64,000 bases of DNA from JAMOQA01 sp964420365 (GTDB lineage: Bacteria > Acidobacteriota > Polarisedimenticolia > J045), in contig CAYQTA010000066.1 in assembly GCA_964420365.1 (NCBI GenBank), positions 11,595 through 75,594 of the forward strand, given 5' to 3'. Positions 33,934 through 42,545 of this stretch are shown here, in pieces. A model generated the notes under the pieces. The model made no database searches. It worked only from the letters and a program-made list of their open reading frames with translations, and had not been told where the DNA came from. Both the position numbers and the translations under genes were made by a program. Positions within the stretch are counted from its first letter, which is position 1. Each line of letters starts with the position of its first letter.

Positions 33934-35040
33934 TCAGCGATCGGCTTCGCCGGGCGCACGCCCGGTGAAGCGCAGGATCACGTCGGCATCGAGGCGTTCC
34001 CGCAGGAACGCCGCGAGTCGCTTCTTCAGCTTGGCCTCGGCCTGGCGCATCGCCTCCCGGGTCACGCCGAAACGGTTTCCCAGCTCCTGGAGCGTGGCGG
34101 GATCCTCGGCGACCAGCCGCTGGTCGAGGATCGCCCGGTCCCGTTCCGGGAGGGTCTCGCGGAACTCGTCCAGGACCTGTCGGACCCGTTCCTGGATCTC
34201 CTGCTCGGCGACCTCTTCCTCGACCGAGGGGCTGTCGGCGGGCAGGACGTCGGCGATCGTCGACCGGCTGTCGTCCGACAGGGGCTGGTCCACCGAGACG
34301 TCCCGGGCGGACAGCGCCTTGTCCACCTCGACGACGTCCTCCTCGGAGACCCCGAACCGCTCCGCCAGGAGCTTCGGGGTCGGTCGGATGCCCTGGGCCT
34401 CGAGCTTGCGCTGCTCCCGGCGCAGGTTGTAGAGCAGCTTCCGGCGAGCGTTCGTCGTGCCGACCCGGACGAGGCGGGCGTTGTCGAGGAGGTACTTCAG
34501 CATGTAGGCCTTGATCCACCACGCGGCATAGGTGGAGAACCTCACGCCCTGGGAGGGGTCGTACCGCTTGAGGGCCTCCATCAGGCCGATGTTCCCCTCC
34601 TGGATCAGGTCCATCACGTTGCGGATCGCCCGCCGGTACATCAGGGCCAGCTTGACGACGAGCATCAGGTTGGAGGTGATCAGCCGGGCCGCGGCCTCCC
34701 GGTCTCCCTCCTCCCGGAAGCGCCGGGCGAGTTCCCGTTCCTCGTCCCGGTCCAGTTCCGCGAAGCGGCGGACCTCCTGGATGTAGCGGGTCAGCGGGTC
34801 GACCGGGACGGGGTGGCGCTCCCCCACCGGCGCGAGGGCCAGGGACGGTTCCTCCACGGAACGCGCTCCCTCGTCGTCGAGGACCGGTTCCGCCTCGACG
34901 ACCGGAAGATCATCTTCCGGGATCGCGGGAACCGTTTCCCCCTCGCCGCCCGGGCCCGGCTCGACGGGGAGCACGGGTTCCGCGGGCACCGGGGGCTCCG
35001 CCGGCGCGGCGCGCTTTCCCTTGCGCTTCCTCGCCGTCAC
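33934..35040 (-). CDS. rpoH: Heat-shock sigma factor RpoH-like
   Basis: 368 aa from the GTG at 35040, which overlaps the upstream stop as GTGA. Residues 1-80 are a Pro/Glu/Ala-rich acidic extension not found in E. coli RpoH. Region 2 follows (NLMLVVKLALMYRR; DLIQEGNIGLMEALKRYDPSQGVRFSTYAAWWIKAYM). ARRKLLYNLRREQRKLEAQG corresponds to the RpoH box that binds core polymerase and mediates chaperone/protease control. Region 4 (LQELGNRFGVTREAMRQAEAKLKKRL) binds the -35. It is the last gene of a coupled NUDIX-nuclease-sigma unit. A general sigma-70 group 3 factor is the alternative. Confidence 0.82.
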   Translation of the reverse strand: MTARKRKGKRAAPAEPPVPAEPVLPVEPGPGGEGETVPAIPEDDLPVVEAEPVLDDEGARSVEEPSLALAPVGERHPVPVDPLTRYIQEVRRFAELDRDEERELARRFREEGDREAAARLITSNLMLVVKLALMYRRAIRNVMDLIQEGNIGLMEALKRYDPSQGVRFSTYAAWWIKAYMLKYLLDNARLVRVGTTNARRKLLYNLRREQRKLEAQGIRPTPKLLAERFGVSEEDVVEVDKALSARDVSVDQPLSDDSRSTIADVLPADSPSVEEEVAEQEIQERVRQVLDEFRETLPERDRAILDQRLVAEDPATLQELGNRFGVTREAMRQAEAKLKKRLAAFLRERLDADVILRFTGRAPGEADR

Positions 35041-35981
35041 CCGACGAACTCCTTCCCCGCGGCGCAGAGGGCCCGGAAGGGGCAGTACCGGCACCGGTAG
35101 CCGCCGGGCCGCGGCTCGCACAGGCCCTCGGAGGCGGCGTCCCGCGAGGGGTCCGGCAGCACCGCGAGCATCGCCCGGACGGAGTCCCGGATCGCCTGGC
35201 GCCCGTTCTCCACCGTCTCCTCGTCGACCCGACACGTCTTCTCCGGCTCCGGCCGCCGGAGGTAGACCTCGCGCACGTCGAGCCGGTCGAGGCCCACGTC
35301 CCAGCGATCGCGGGCATAGGCGGCGTAACCGAGGAGCTGGAGAGGATTGTCCTCCCGCTCGCGCTTGCCCGTCTTCCAGTCGAGGATCGTCACCGTCCCG
35401 TCCGGGTTGCGCCAGGCGACGTCGATCCGGACCCAGACCGGGACTCCCTCGAAGTCCCAGCGATCCAGGTCCTCGAGGGCCAGGACCTCGGAGGGAGCGA
35501 GGGCGCGAAAGCGGTCCAGGTACCCCTGGTCCACGAAGGCGCGGACCATCTCCCGGGCCGCCTCGACCTGGGCACGCCACTCCTCGTCCGCGACCTGGAT
35601 CCCGTACTCGTGCTCGACGAAGCGGACGTGGTTGCGGGGATCACCGAGGAGCCGGGCCCGGTCCTCCCGGCTGGCCCGGAAGTCCCGCCGCATCCCCTCG
35701 ACCATCCGCTCGATCGCCGCCTCGATGTCGACCGCGTCGCCCTTCCGCGTGGCCCGGAGGACCTGCTCGATGGTGTCGTGGACCCGCGACCCGATCCACA
35801 TCGGCAGGCTGGTCAGGTGCCGGAGCCGCCAGGCTTCGCGACGACGCCGGGGCTCGAGGGGCGGGTCCGCCTTCCCGAGGGAACCGTAGTAGCGGAAGAA
35901 GTAGGCCCGGGGACAGTCGGTGAAGGTCCCGTGCCGGGAGGCCGACCAGGAGAAACCCTCGGGCACAGCGATGCGGATCAT
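35037..35981 (-). CDS. PD-(D/E)XK nuclease with Cas4/AddB-type Fe-S cluster
   Basis: 314 aa. The first cysteine C23 (FTDCPRAYFFRYYG) and the C-terminal trio C297, C300 and C306 (CRYCPFRALC) match the four-ligand [4Fe-4S] staple of Cas4, AddB and Dna2 nucleases. The catalytic core includes an E/D-rich segment and ILDWKTGK near 200. It probably acts as a RecB-like exonuclease on DNA ends. No cas genes or AddA helicase are nearby. Its start overlaps the NUDIX stop (ATGA) and its stop overlaps the sigma start (GTGA). Confidence 0.8.
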   Translation of the reverse strand: MIRIAVPEGFSWSASRHGTFTDCPRAYFFRYYGSLGKADPPLEPRRRREAWRLRHLTSLPMWIGSRVHDTIEQVLRATRKGDAVDIEAAIERMVEGMRRDFRASREDRARLLGDPRNHVRFVEHEYGIQVADEEWRAQVEAAREMVRAFVDQGYLDRFRALAPSEVLALEDLDRWDFEGVPVWVRIDVAWRNPDGTVTILDWKTGKREREDNPLQLLGYAAYARDRWDVGLDRLDVREVYLRRPEPEKTCRVDEETVENGRQAIRDSVRAMLAVLPDPSRDAASEGLCEPRPGGYRCRYCPFRALCAAGKEFVG

Positions 35982-36397
35982 CGGGCCTCCTCGCCCCCGC
36001 CCGCGAGGGCGCGGAGCCGGCGGACCGCCTCCCGGTCCGCCGGCAGGAGCGGCAGCTCGTCGATCTCGTCCGGGGTGTACCACCCGAGGCCCGCCACATC
36101 GAGCGGGCGGGGCTCTCCCGAGAGGATCCGCGCGTGCAGGAAGTGCAGCTCGACCTCCCGGTCCGGGTAGCGGTACCGGAGGACGAACGCCTCGCTCGCG
36201 GCCCCGGCCTCGATGCCGAGCTCTTCCCGCAACTCCCGGACCAGGGCCTCCCGCGGACCTTCCCCGGGCTCGATCTTCCCGCCCGGGAACTCCCAGTGGC
36301 CCTCGAGATGGGTGCCCGCCGGGCGCCGCGTGAGCAGCCAGCGCCCGTCCCGGGAGATCAACCCGGCGGCCACGCGCAGGAACGGAACGTCGGTCAA
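35978..36397 (-). CDS. NUDIX hydrolase, MutT (8-oxo-dGTP diphosphatase)-like
   Basis: 139 aa from a TTG start at 36397, chosen because GGGGAGG lies 6 nt upstream and the domain begins right after (FLRVAAGLISRDGRWLLTRR). The NUDIX box is GKIEPGEGPREALVRELREELGI (about 37-59), preceded by GHWEFPGG, the MutT/CTP-pyrophosphohydrolase pattern. It would remove oxidised nucleotides before incorporation. It heads a three-gene unit with 4-bp overlaps. The TTG start probably keeps expression modest. Confidence 0.85.
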   Translation of the reverse strand: MTDVPFLRVAAGLISRDGRWLLTRRPAGTHLEGHWEFPGGKIEPGEGPREALVRELREELGIEAGAASEAFVLRYRYPDREVELHFLHARILSGEPRPLDVAGLGWYTPDEIDELPLLPADREAVRRLRALAGGGEEAR

Positions 36398-36418
36398 GGA
36401 AACCTCCCCGCTGCCCGG

Positions 36419-36447
36419 ATGGTATCCGCCGCCCCGGGGGCGGGCAA
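36419..36447 (-). promoter_or_regulatory. Promoter candidate for the NUDIX-nuclease-rpoH operon
   Basis: Minus-strand TTGCCC (36447-36442), 17-bp spacer, TACCAT (36424-36419), only 22 bp before the TTG start, giving a very short leader. Confidence 0.45.
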
Positions 36448-36528
36448 CATCCCGCCGCTGCGGAACGAAACGGACATGGACCGGGGCGGGTTCTTCCCGT
36501 ACGTTAGGCACCAGGGAGGAGGTCGCGA

Positions 36529-36543
36529 GGGGGCATGGCCCCC
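36529..36543 (+). promoter_or_regulatory. Hairpin abutting the ribosome site of the next gene
   Basis: GGGGGC-ATG-GCCCCC, a perfect 6-bp stem, ends one base before the GGGAG that should serve the ATG at 36555. It could limit ribosome access; its role is not shown. Confidence 0.3.
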
Positions 36544-36554
36544 GGGAGACCTCG

Positions 36555-37082
36555 ATGCTCGCCCAGGTTCCCCCCGCGCTCCACGTCCCCTTCGGCTCGG
36601 ATCCGTGGCTGACACCGGCCGTGCTCCTGCTGTGCGGCCTCGTCGCGAGCCTGGTCCTGAGCCGCGAGCACCGGCGAACCCGGGGCTGGCAGCGGGCGGT
36701 CGCCGTCGCCTTCTACGGGCTGGTGGTCGCCTTCGCCTTCGCCGCGGCGGGGACCATGGCCGTCCACCGGGTGAGCCTGTTCTGGGGCGCCCACTACGAG
36801 GACGGCGGGCAGGTCCTCGTCCTCGAGCGGCTCGCCCCGCTCCCGGACGTGCGGATCCCCGTGGAGGACGTCCGGGCGATCACCGAGTTCGCGGTACCCG
36901 AGTACAGCCTCCGGGGTCCCCGCCGGAGCGTCCGCTTCCGGGTCCTGGCCAGGGACGGACGCACCTGGTGGAGCGCGCCGATCTACGAGCGCAGCCAAGC
37001 GGACCGGGCCCGGCTCCTGCTGATCGCCGCCACCGACAACCGCCTGGAGCGTTTTCTCATGGGGAGGTCCGAGCTCCCCTGA
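36555..37082 (+). CDS. Membrane protein of unknown function
   Basis: 175 aa. Two membrane helices lie near residues 17-35 and 47-68, followed by a soluble C-terminal half of beta-strand character (GQVLVLERLAPLPDVRIPVEDVRAITEFAVP). The soluble part reads like the strand-turn pattern of PH-like or DUF-type membrane-anchored domains, but I recognise no family. It starts divergently from the NUDIX operon and its 3' end overlaps the convergent TPR gene by 26 bp. Confidence 0.65.
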   Translation: MLAQVPPALHVPFGSDPWLTPAVLLLCGLVASLVLSREHRRTRGWQRAVAVAFYGLVVAFAFAAAGTMAVHRVSLFWGAHYEDGGQVLVLERLAPLPDVRIPVEDVRAITEFAVPEYSLRGPRRSVRFRVLARDGRTWWSAPIYERSQADRARLLLIAATDNRLERFLMGRSELP

Positions 37083-38958
37083 CCGGTTTCCGATCCAGCT
37101 TCTGGAGCAGGGCCCTGGCCTCCCGCCCCGCGCGGGAGGTGGGCGCGAGCCGGGCCGCCTCCCGGAGGTGGCGCACGCCCTCCTCGTGACGCCCCAGCCG
37201 CACGAGCATCTTCCCGTACTGGAGGTGCGCCTTGACGTAACGGGGGTTCAGCCGCAGGGCCTCGCGGAAGTGGCGGAGGGCCTGCCGGAGATGCCGGGCC
37301 CGGCCATCCCGCTCCTTCGCCCGGCGGGCGAGGTTCAGCTCGCACACGCCCAGGTTGTAGTACGCGGTCGGGTACCGCGGCACCTCGCGGAGCGCCCGCT
37401 CCAGGCTCTCTCGCGCCCGGTCGAACTCTCCCCGGTCCATGAAGACGGTCGCCATGTTGTTGAGGGCCTTGGACCGTCCTTCCGCGTCGTCGTACTTCTC
37501 GAGGGCCTGCCGGTATTCCTCGAGCGCCCGGTCGTCGTATCCCATCCGGGCCCAGGTCAGGCCCAGGTGCAGGTGGGGCAGGCCCTCCCCCGGCGCCTTC
37601 TCCACCGTGTCGGTCCAGAAGGCGAGGTCGTCGTGCCACACGCGTTCCCTGGCGATGGTCGCCCGCGCGAGGGGCACGGCGACCAGGAACGCCAGGATGA
37701 CCGGGGCCACCCGCACGGCGACGCCGGGCACCCGGTCACCGACCGCCGCGGCCCCGCGGGCCAGGAGAAGGCCGGCGAGGAGACATCCGCCCGCGCTCGG
37801 GATGTAGAGGTATCGCTCGGCCAGGGGGGTCTCCGAGATCCGCAGCAGGGCGATCGCCAGGGACGGGGCGAGGGCCGCGAAGAAGAGCAGGCCGGCCAGC
37901 GTCTCCCCGGGGGGCGACTTCCGCCGCCAGGCCGCCCATGCGAGGACCGCCGCGCCGGCGACGGCGGCGAGCCCGACGGCCACGTACGCGCCCCCCGGCA
38001 CCCGGGAGACGAAGGCCGACTGGGGGGGCGGCCAGAAGAACTTGACCACGTACCAGCCGATCGCCCCGAGGAACCGGCCCGGGAGGTTCTCCGCCGACAC
38101 CGGGGGCCGCCCCCCTCCCATCCCGGCGAGGGCGGCCCGCCGGAGCAGCAGGTACCCGGCGAGAACCGCGGCGAAGCTCCCCCACCGGGCCCAGGTGGGC
38201 AGCCCGCGTCCGCCGCCTGCCGGCGCCCGCTTCTCCCGGGCCCGTCGCCGGCGCTCGGCCCGGGCCAGGCGCGTCTCCTCCCCTGCCCCGGCCCCCGCCC
38301 CCGGAAAGACCAGCCGGTCGACGAACGGGACCAGGAACACGATCCCCACCCCGGTCTCCTTCGAGAGCATCGCGGCCAGGGCGGCCGCCACGGCGGCGAC
38401 GAGCAGGGAGGTCTTCCCGGTCCGGCGGTGCCGCACGTAGAGGGTGAGCGCCCCGAGGAAGAAGATCGCCGCGATCACGTCGGAGCGCCCGGCCATCCAG
38501 GAGACCGACTCCACGTGGATCGGGTGGACGGCGAACAGGAGCGCCCCGGCGGCGGCGGCCGACGCACGGATCCTCCCCGGGAGCCCGGATGCCCCTGCCA
38601 GCACGAGCCCGAGCAGGAAGACGACCAGGGACGCGAGCCCGTGCCAGGCGACGCAGGAGGCGTGGTAGACGAACCGCCGCGCCTCGTCGCGTTCCTGCTC
38701 GGGCCAGAAGGTCCGCGCCACCCACTCGTCGAGCTGGTAGGAGACGACGATCAGCGGCCGGTAGTAGTGGGTGCCGAACTGGGGGATGCTCCTCGGTGGG
38801 AAGAAGACGTTCCGGAACGAGTCGAAGTAGGGAAGCTGCCGCTTGAAGACGATCGGGTCGTCCCAGACGAAGTCGTTCGAGGTCGAGGGCAGGTAGGTCC
38901 AGACCGCCGCCGCCAGGACCAGGAGGGCGAGGGCGATCGTCCAGGCTCGTTCCGTCAC
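37057..38958 (-). CDS. TMTC-like membrane protein with TPR repeats (glycosyltransferase C superfamily)
   Basis: 633 aa. About ten membrane helices cover residues 5-430, including FVWDDPIVFK (about 30), HPIHVESVSWMAGRSDVIAAIFFLGALTLYVRHRR (about 143-177), LSKETGVGIVFLVPF and ETPLAERYLYIPS (about 385). These are hallmarks of the TMTC/DUF1736 type of polyprenyl-linked sugar transferases. Residues about 455-610 are four to five TPR units (LHLGLTWARMGYDDRALEEYRQAL; YYNLGVCELNLARR). The GTG start overlaps the preceding methyltransferase stop (GTGA). With the GT9 enzyme upstream it suggests envelope glycan or protein O-glycosylation. Confidence 0.82.
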   Translation of the reverse strand: MTERAWTIALALLVLAAAVWTYLPSTSNDFVWDDPIVFKRQLPYFDSFRNVFFPPRSIPQFGTHYYRPLIVVSYQLDEWVARTFWPEQERDEARRFVYHASCVAWHGLASLVVFLLGLVLAGASGLPGRIRASAAAAGALLFAVHPIHVESVSWMAGRSDVIAAIFFLGALTLYVRHRRTGKTSLLVAAVAAALAAMLSKETGVGIVFLVPFVDRLVFPGAGAGAGEETRLARAERRRRAREKRAPAGGGRGLPTWARWGSFAAVLAGYLLLRRAALAGMGGGRPPVSAENLPGRFLGAIGWYVVKFFWPPPQSAFVSRVPGGAYVAVGLAAVAGAAVLAWAAWRRKSPPGETLAGLLFFAALAPSLAIALLRISETPLAERYLYIPSAGGCLLAGLLLARGAAAVGDRVPGVAVRVAPVILAFLVAVPLARATIARERVWHDDLAFWTDTVEKAPGEGLPHLHLGLTWARMGYDDRALEEYRQALEKYDDAEGRSKALNNMATVFMDRGEFDRARESLERALREVPRYPTAYYNLGVCELNLARRAKERDGRARHLRQALRHFREALRLNPRYVKAHLQYGKMLVRLGRHEEGVRHLREAARLAPTSRAGREARALLQKLDRKPVRGARTSP

Positions 38959-39731
38959 GTTCGTGTCCCTCCGGCCGCGGCCGTCCCGTCCTCCCGGGGC
39001 TTCCGCGCCACGACGACCAGGTTCTCCCCCCAACCGGCGGGGAGGAACGGCCACACCAGCCCGACCGAGACGATCGTCGGCAGGCTGAAGATCCCATACT
39101 GCACGATCCGCGGGACGAAGCGCACGTAGGGCACGTCCCACAGGCCATCGGAGAATGTCCGCTCGACGGCGAGCCCCGCCCGCCGGGTCAGGTCCAGCCA
39201 TTCCGGGGGATCGAGCAGGGAGACGTGGGTCTCGTCGAGCAAGGCGTACCAGCGGTCCCCCTTGAACCGCCTCCCCGGCGACGTGGTGTCCGGGACCGCG
39301 TACAGCAGCGCCCCCCCGGGCGCCAGGAGACCGGCGATCCGGTCGAGGGCCCGCCCCGGCTCCGGCAGGTGCTCGAGAACGTACTTGGCGAGGACCAGGT
39401 CGAATCCCCCGGCGGACACCCCGGCGGGCAGCTCGCCGAGCAGGTCGGCCACGAAGACCCGGGACCGGGGAGCCTCCCGCCGGGCCCGGCGGATCGCGTA
39501 CTCCGAGACGTCGATCCCCCACGTCTCGAACTCCCGCTCCAGCCACGCGAGCGTGTAGCCGTGGGCGCAGCCCACCTCGAGCACCCGCCGCCCGCCCGCT
39601 CGCCGCAGCAGCCGGCGGGCCAGCCGCGCGTAGAACCGGACGGACCACCAGTGGATGCCGAACCGGCGGAGGTCGTCGAGGCCGAACGCCCTCCGGTAGT
39701 AGTCCCGGCCGAAGCGCCCTTCCCCCGTCAC
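38955..39731 (-). CDS. Class I SAM-dependent methyltransferase, glycan-cluster type
   Basis: 258 aa. SAM-binding motif I is VLEVGCAHGYTLAWLE (about 50-65), the acidic strand end is WGIDVSEYAI, and motif IV is FDLVLAKYVLEHLPEPGRALDRIA (about 110-133). The C-terminal hydrophobic stretch near 215-240 (IVQYGIFSLPTIVSVGLVW) could bring it to the membrane. Similar enzymes accompany O-antigen or lipid-linked sugar genes. GTG start with GGAGGATCG, overlapping the GT9 stop. Acceptor unknown. Confidence 0.82.
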   Translation of the reverse strand: MTGEGRFGRDYYRRAFGLDDLRRFGIHWWSVRFYARLARRLLRRAGGRRVLEVGCAHGYTLAWLEREFETWGIDVSEYAIRRARREAPRSRVFVADLLGELPAGVSAGGFDLVLAKYVLEHLPEPGRALDRIAGLLAPGGALLYAVPDTTSPGRRFKGDRWYALLDETHVSLLDPPEWLDLTRRAGLAVERTFSDGLWDVPYVRFVPRIVQYGIFSLPTIVSVGLVWPFLPAGWGENLVVVARKPREDGTAAAGGTRT

Positions 39732-40846
39732 CGATCCTCCTCCCGGGCCGCGGCCAGCTGCTCGCGGACGGCCGCGAGGACCATCTCCGGGGTGATCCGG
39801 TCCATGCAGGCCAGGCCCTGGGCACACGGAGGGGTGTACCCGTAGCGGGTACAGGGCGAGCAGGGCACCCCCTCGGCCCGGACCACCCGGAAGCGCCTTC
39901 CGGGCGGGCCCCACTTGGACAGGACCCCGGGGCCGAACAGGTGCACGGTCCGGGTGCCGACGCCGTAGGCCAGGTGGAGGATCCCGGTGTCCGCCGAGAC
40001 GTAGACGTCCACCTCCGCCACCACCGCCGCCGCCCGGCCGAGGGAGCACGCGCCGGCCAGGTTCGCGTGGGGCAGTCCCCCGAGATCGCGGGCGATCCGG
40101 CGCGCCGCCCGGCCGTCGGTCGGCCCACCGAGCACGACGATGGCCGCGCCGTCCTCGGCGAGGCGCCGCGCCAGTTCCGCGTAGCGGGCGGGAGGCCAGC
40201 GGCGCTGGGGGATCGAGGCCCCCGGGTGGACCGCGACCCGCGGGCGCGGGAGGTCCCGCAACCGGTCCCGGGCCCAGGCGGCATCCTCCGCCGCCACCGG
40301 GTAGAACGGCGCGTCCGGGTCCCAGGAGGGTTCCTTCCCCGTCGCGACCCGGGCCAGCTCGAGGAACGAGCGCGCCTCGTACAGCTCGAGGTCGTAGGGA
40401 ACCGGGTCGGTCAGCATCCGGCGCCGGGAGTTCGTCGCGAACCCGACCCGCCGCGGCGCCCGGGTCGCCCGGGCGACCAGGGCCGAGAGAGCATGCATCT
40501 GCTCGGTGTCGATCACGATGTCGTAGCCGCCCCGAAGCACCGCCAGCAGGTCCCCGGGACGGTCGTAGCAGAAGACCCGGTCGATCAACCCGATTCCCTC
40601 GACGACCCCCCGGTTCCGGCGCTCGCACAGGAGGTCGATGCGCGCGTCGGGCCAGGCTTCCCGCAGGTGGCGCAGCATCGGCACGAAGAGCACCGCGTCC
40701 CCGATCCCGCCCGGCCGGATCACCAGGACGCTTCCGGGCGCCTGCGGGGCCCGGCCGGACGCCGGCCGCGCGGCGGGCAACAGGCGGCACAGCACCCGCC
40801 CGAGGGCGGCATCGAGCATCTTGATCGCGTCGGCCCGGAGTCCCAT
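39728..40846 (-). CDS. Glycosyltransferase family 9 (heptosyltransferase-like)
   Basis: 372 aa. GT9 features are VLVIRPGGIGDAVLFVPMLRHLRE (about 40-63), VAVHPGASIPQRRWPPARYAELARRL (about 204-229), IVVLGGPTDGRAARRI and STDTG-like VSADTGILHLAYGVGTRTVHLFGP (about 283-306). A cysteine-bearing segment (PCSPCTRYGYTPPCAQGLACMDRI, about 328-351) is characteristic of the RfaF/WaaF side of the family. It transfers a heptose-like sugar from an ADP-donor to LPS core or a related glycolipid on the cytoplasmic face. It is the first gene of a three-gene unit joined by GTGA overlaps. Confidence 0.9.
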   Translation of the reverse strand: MGLRADAIKMLDAALGRVLCRLLPAARPASGRAPQAPGSVLVIRPGGIGDAVLFVPMLRHLREAWPDARIDLLCERRNRGVVEGIGLIDRVFCYDRPGDLLAVLRGGYDIVIDTEQMHALSALVARATRAPRRVGFATNSRRRMLTDPVPYDLELYEARSFLELARVATGKEPSWDPDAPFYPVAAEDAAWARDRLRDLPRPRVAVHPGASIPQRRWPPARYAELARRLAEDGAAIVVLGGPTDGRAARRIARDLGGLPHANLAGACSLGRAAAVVAEVDVYVSADTGILHLAYGVGTRTVHLFGPGVLSKWGPPGRRFRVVRAEGVPCSPCTRYGYTPPCAQGLACMDRITPEMVLAAVREQLAAAREEDR

Positions 40847-40853
40847 CGGCGGG

Positions 40854-40880
40854 AGTCTACCGCGCTTCGCGGGCTATACT
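40854..40880. promoter_or_regulatory. Divergent -10 boxes between GT9 and the barrel gene
   Basis: TATACT at 40875-40880 (plus) lies 44 bp before the barrel gene. TAGACT at 40859-40854 (minus) ends 7 bp before the GT9 ATG, which would give a leaderless or nearly leaderless mRNA. Neither has a clear -35. Confidence 0.35.
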
Positions 40881-40924
40881 CCGCCCGTCCCGCCGGCCCC
40901 GCGGCCGGCAAGGAGGAGACCCCG

Positions 40925-41731
40925 ATGCCAGCCGTGCGCCACCCGGTCCTCGTTCTTTGCGTCCTCTTCGCGACCGCCTTCCTCGTCCTGCCCGCCCGCG
41001 CGGGGAACGAGGGCTCCTTCCGGATGCCCGGGGGAACCGCGTGGGACGCCGAGCTGGTCGACACGATGTGGCTCGAGGCCCTCCTCGAGTACCGGGACAT
41101 CGGCGATGCCCCCTTCCAGCCGGCCGCCGACGACCTGGTGACGACGTTCTCGGGGGCCTGGCTGGTGGTGCCCGATCTCGAGGTCGGGGTCGCCGTCCCG
41201 TACGTCTCCCGTGATTTCGATGCGGGCCGCCTCGGAAGCCCCTCCGGTCTCGGCGACATCGCCGCCTGGGCGAAGTACCGGCTCGGAAACACCGGCAACG
41301 CCGCGTGGTCGGTCGGCGCCAGCCTGTCGGTCCCGACGGGCGACGAGGACGACTTCCTCGGCACGGGGAACCTGGACCCCGCCGCCTGGATCGCCGCCGG
41401 GGTCCGCACCCGGGGGGACGCCTTCGTGCAGGCCCACGTCGGGCTCCGCTCCAACGGGGACTTCGACGGCGCCGGGCTCCGGGCCGACGGGAAGACCTCG
41501 GTGATCATCGGTTTCGGGGGCTTCCTGCCGACGGCGAACGGCATGACCGTCTTCGCGTCGTTCGACCTGGAGACGGAACGGTGGGACGGCGGGGACTCGG
41601 CGGCCACGCTTCTCGGGGGCGCCCGCTGGCCGATCGCGGGAGGCTGGCTGCTCGAGGCGAAGGCGTCGGTCGGGCTCGCCGACGCGGCCCCCGACCTGAC
41701 CCTCGGCCTCGGGCTGGTCTTCCACCCCTGA
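40925..41731 (+). CDS. Putative outer-membrane beta-barrel (transporter/MetA-pathway type)
   Basis: 268 aa with a signal peptide (1-26, cleavage near ARAGNEG). The mature part alternates in two-residue steps with glycine turns (VVPDLEVGVAVPYVSRDF, SVGASLSVPTGDEDDFLGTGNLD, DAFVQAHVGLRSNGDF, LGLGLVFHP). The SVPTGDE...GTG motif and strand layout resemble the Phenol_MetA_deg/transporter barrel family, whose role is often unclear. It ends in Pro, not the usual Phe. AAGGAGGAGA precedes the ATG. Monocistronic. Confidence 0.72.
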   Translation: MPAVRHPVLVLCVLFATAFLVLPARAGNEGSFRMPGGTAWDAELVDTMWLEALLEYRDIGDAPFQPAADDLVTTFSGAWLVVPDLEVGVAVPYVSRDFDAGRLGSPSGLGDIAAWAKYRLGNTGNAAWSVGASLSVPTGDEDDFLGTGNLDPAAWIAAGVRTRGDAFVQAHVGLRSNGDFDGAGLRADGKTSVIIGFGGFLPTANGMTVFASFDLETERWDGGDSAATLLGGARWPIAGGWLLEAKASVGLADAAPDLTLGLGLVFHP

Positions 41732-41756
41732 CCGGCGGGCCGGGGGAGCCTTCCCG

Positions 41757-42458
41757 TCAGGCGCCGAGCAGGGGGGGCAACTCGGCGATCTCCCGGATCC
41801 TCGCGCAGCCGGCGTCCGGCCAGGCCTCCCACCGGTCGACGAGCACCGGCGTGATCCCGGCCGCCCGCGCCCCCTCCACGTCGTAGGCGGGGACGTCTCC
41901 CACGTGGACGCAGGCCCCCGGGGCGGCCCCGAGCCGCTCGAGGGCGACGCGGAAGATGCCCGGGTCCGGCTTGGCGACGCCGACGAGGTGCGAGTCGATC
42001 ACCAGGTCGAGCAGGTCGGCGAACCCCGCGTCCCGCAGGTCCGCCTCCACCTGTCCCTCGGCGTTGCTGACCACGGCAAGGCGGAGGCCGGCCTCGCGCA
42101 GCCGGGCCAGGGTCTCCCGGGCGCCGGGTACCGGGCGTCGCCACAGCCCGTCCCGCCGGTTCGCCTCCCAGAGGCGCTCGAGGGCGCGGGGTACGCGGTC
42201 CGGCGGAACGCCCGCCCCGGCGAGCACCCGCCCGAAGTACCCGTCCCACAGGTCCCGGGGCTCGATCCCCCGGCGGACCGCCCGGTCGGCCCAGCGCCGG
42301 GCAGGCCCCTCGGCCCGGCGGATCGACGGCTCGTCCGGAACGATCCCCAGGGGTTCGAGGGCCGCCGCGAGGCGGTCCGGGTCCAGGTCGATCAGCGTCC
42401 CGCCGGCGTCCAGGAGGACCACCCGCACGCCGTCGATCGTCTCGCGTCTCGTCGCCAC
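41757..42458 (-). CDS. HAD-superfamily (subfamily IA) hydrolase
   Basis: 233 aa from GTG 42458 with a GGAGGG site. HAD motifs: motif I LLDAGGTLIDLD (about 15-26), motif II VVSNAEGQ (about 129), motif III Lys in GVAKPDPGIFRVALERLG (about 165) and motif IV HVGDVPAYDVEGARAAG (about 188-205). The second Asp of the usual DxD in motif I is Gly; this DAGGT form exists in the family but raises doubt about standard phosphatase chemistry. Substrate unknown; small phosphorylated metabolites are typical. Confidence 0.85.
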   Translation of the reverse strand: MATRRETIDGVRVVLLDAGGTLIDLDPDRLAAALEPLGIVPDEPSIRRAEGPARRWADRAVRRGIEPRDLWDGYFGRVLAGAGVPPDRVPRALERLWEANRRDGLWRRPVPGARETLARLREAGLRLAVVSNAEGQVEADLRDAGFADLLDLVIDSHLVGVAKPDPGIFRVALERLGAAPGACVHVGDVPAYDVEGARAAGITPVLVDRWEAWPDAGCARIREIAELPPLLGA

Positions 42459-42496
42459 CCCGGGCCCTCCCGCGTGTCCCCCCCTGCCATCGGCGG

Positions 42497-42502
42497 TAGA
42501 TT
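42497..42502 (+). promoter_or_regulatory. Candidate -10 box (TAGATT) before the beta-repeat protein
   Basis: TAGATT is 43 bp before the ATG at 42546; no -35 match was found. Confidence 0.25.
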
Positions 42503-42545
42503 CTCCCATGCGTCCCCGGGACCCGCAGGGGGCGGAGGAGTCGTG

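Noticed and set aside
35037..35981. Cas4
   Set aside because: The four-cysteine layout fits, but there are no cas genes or array, and the operon partners are NUDIX and RpoH; a general Fe-S nuclease is the safer call.
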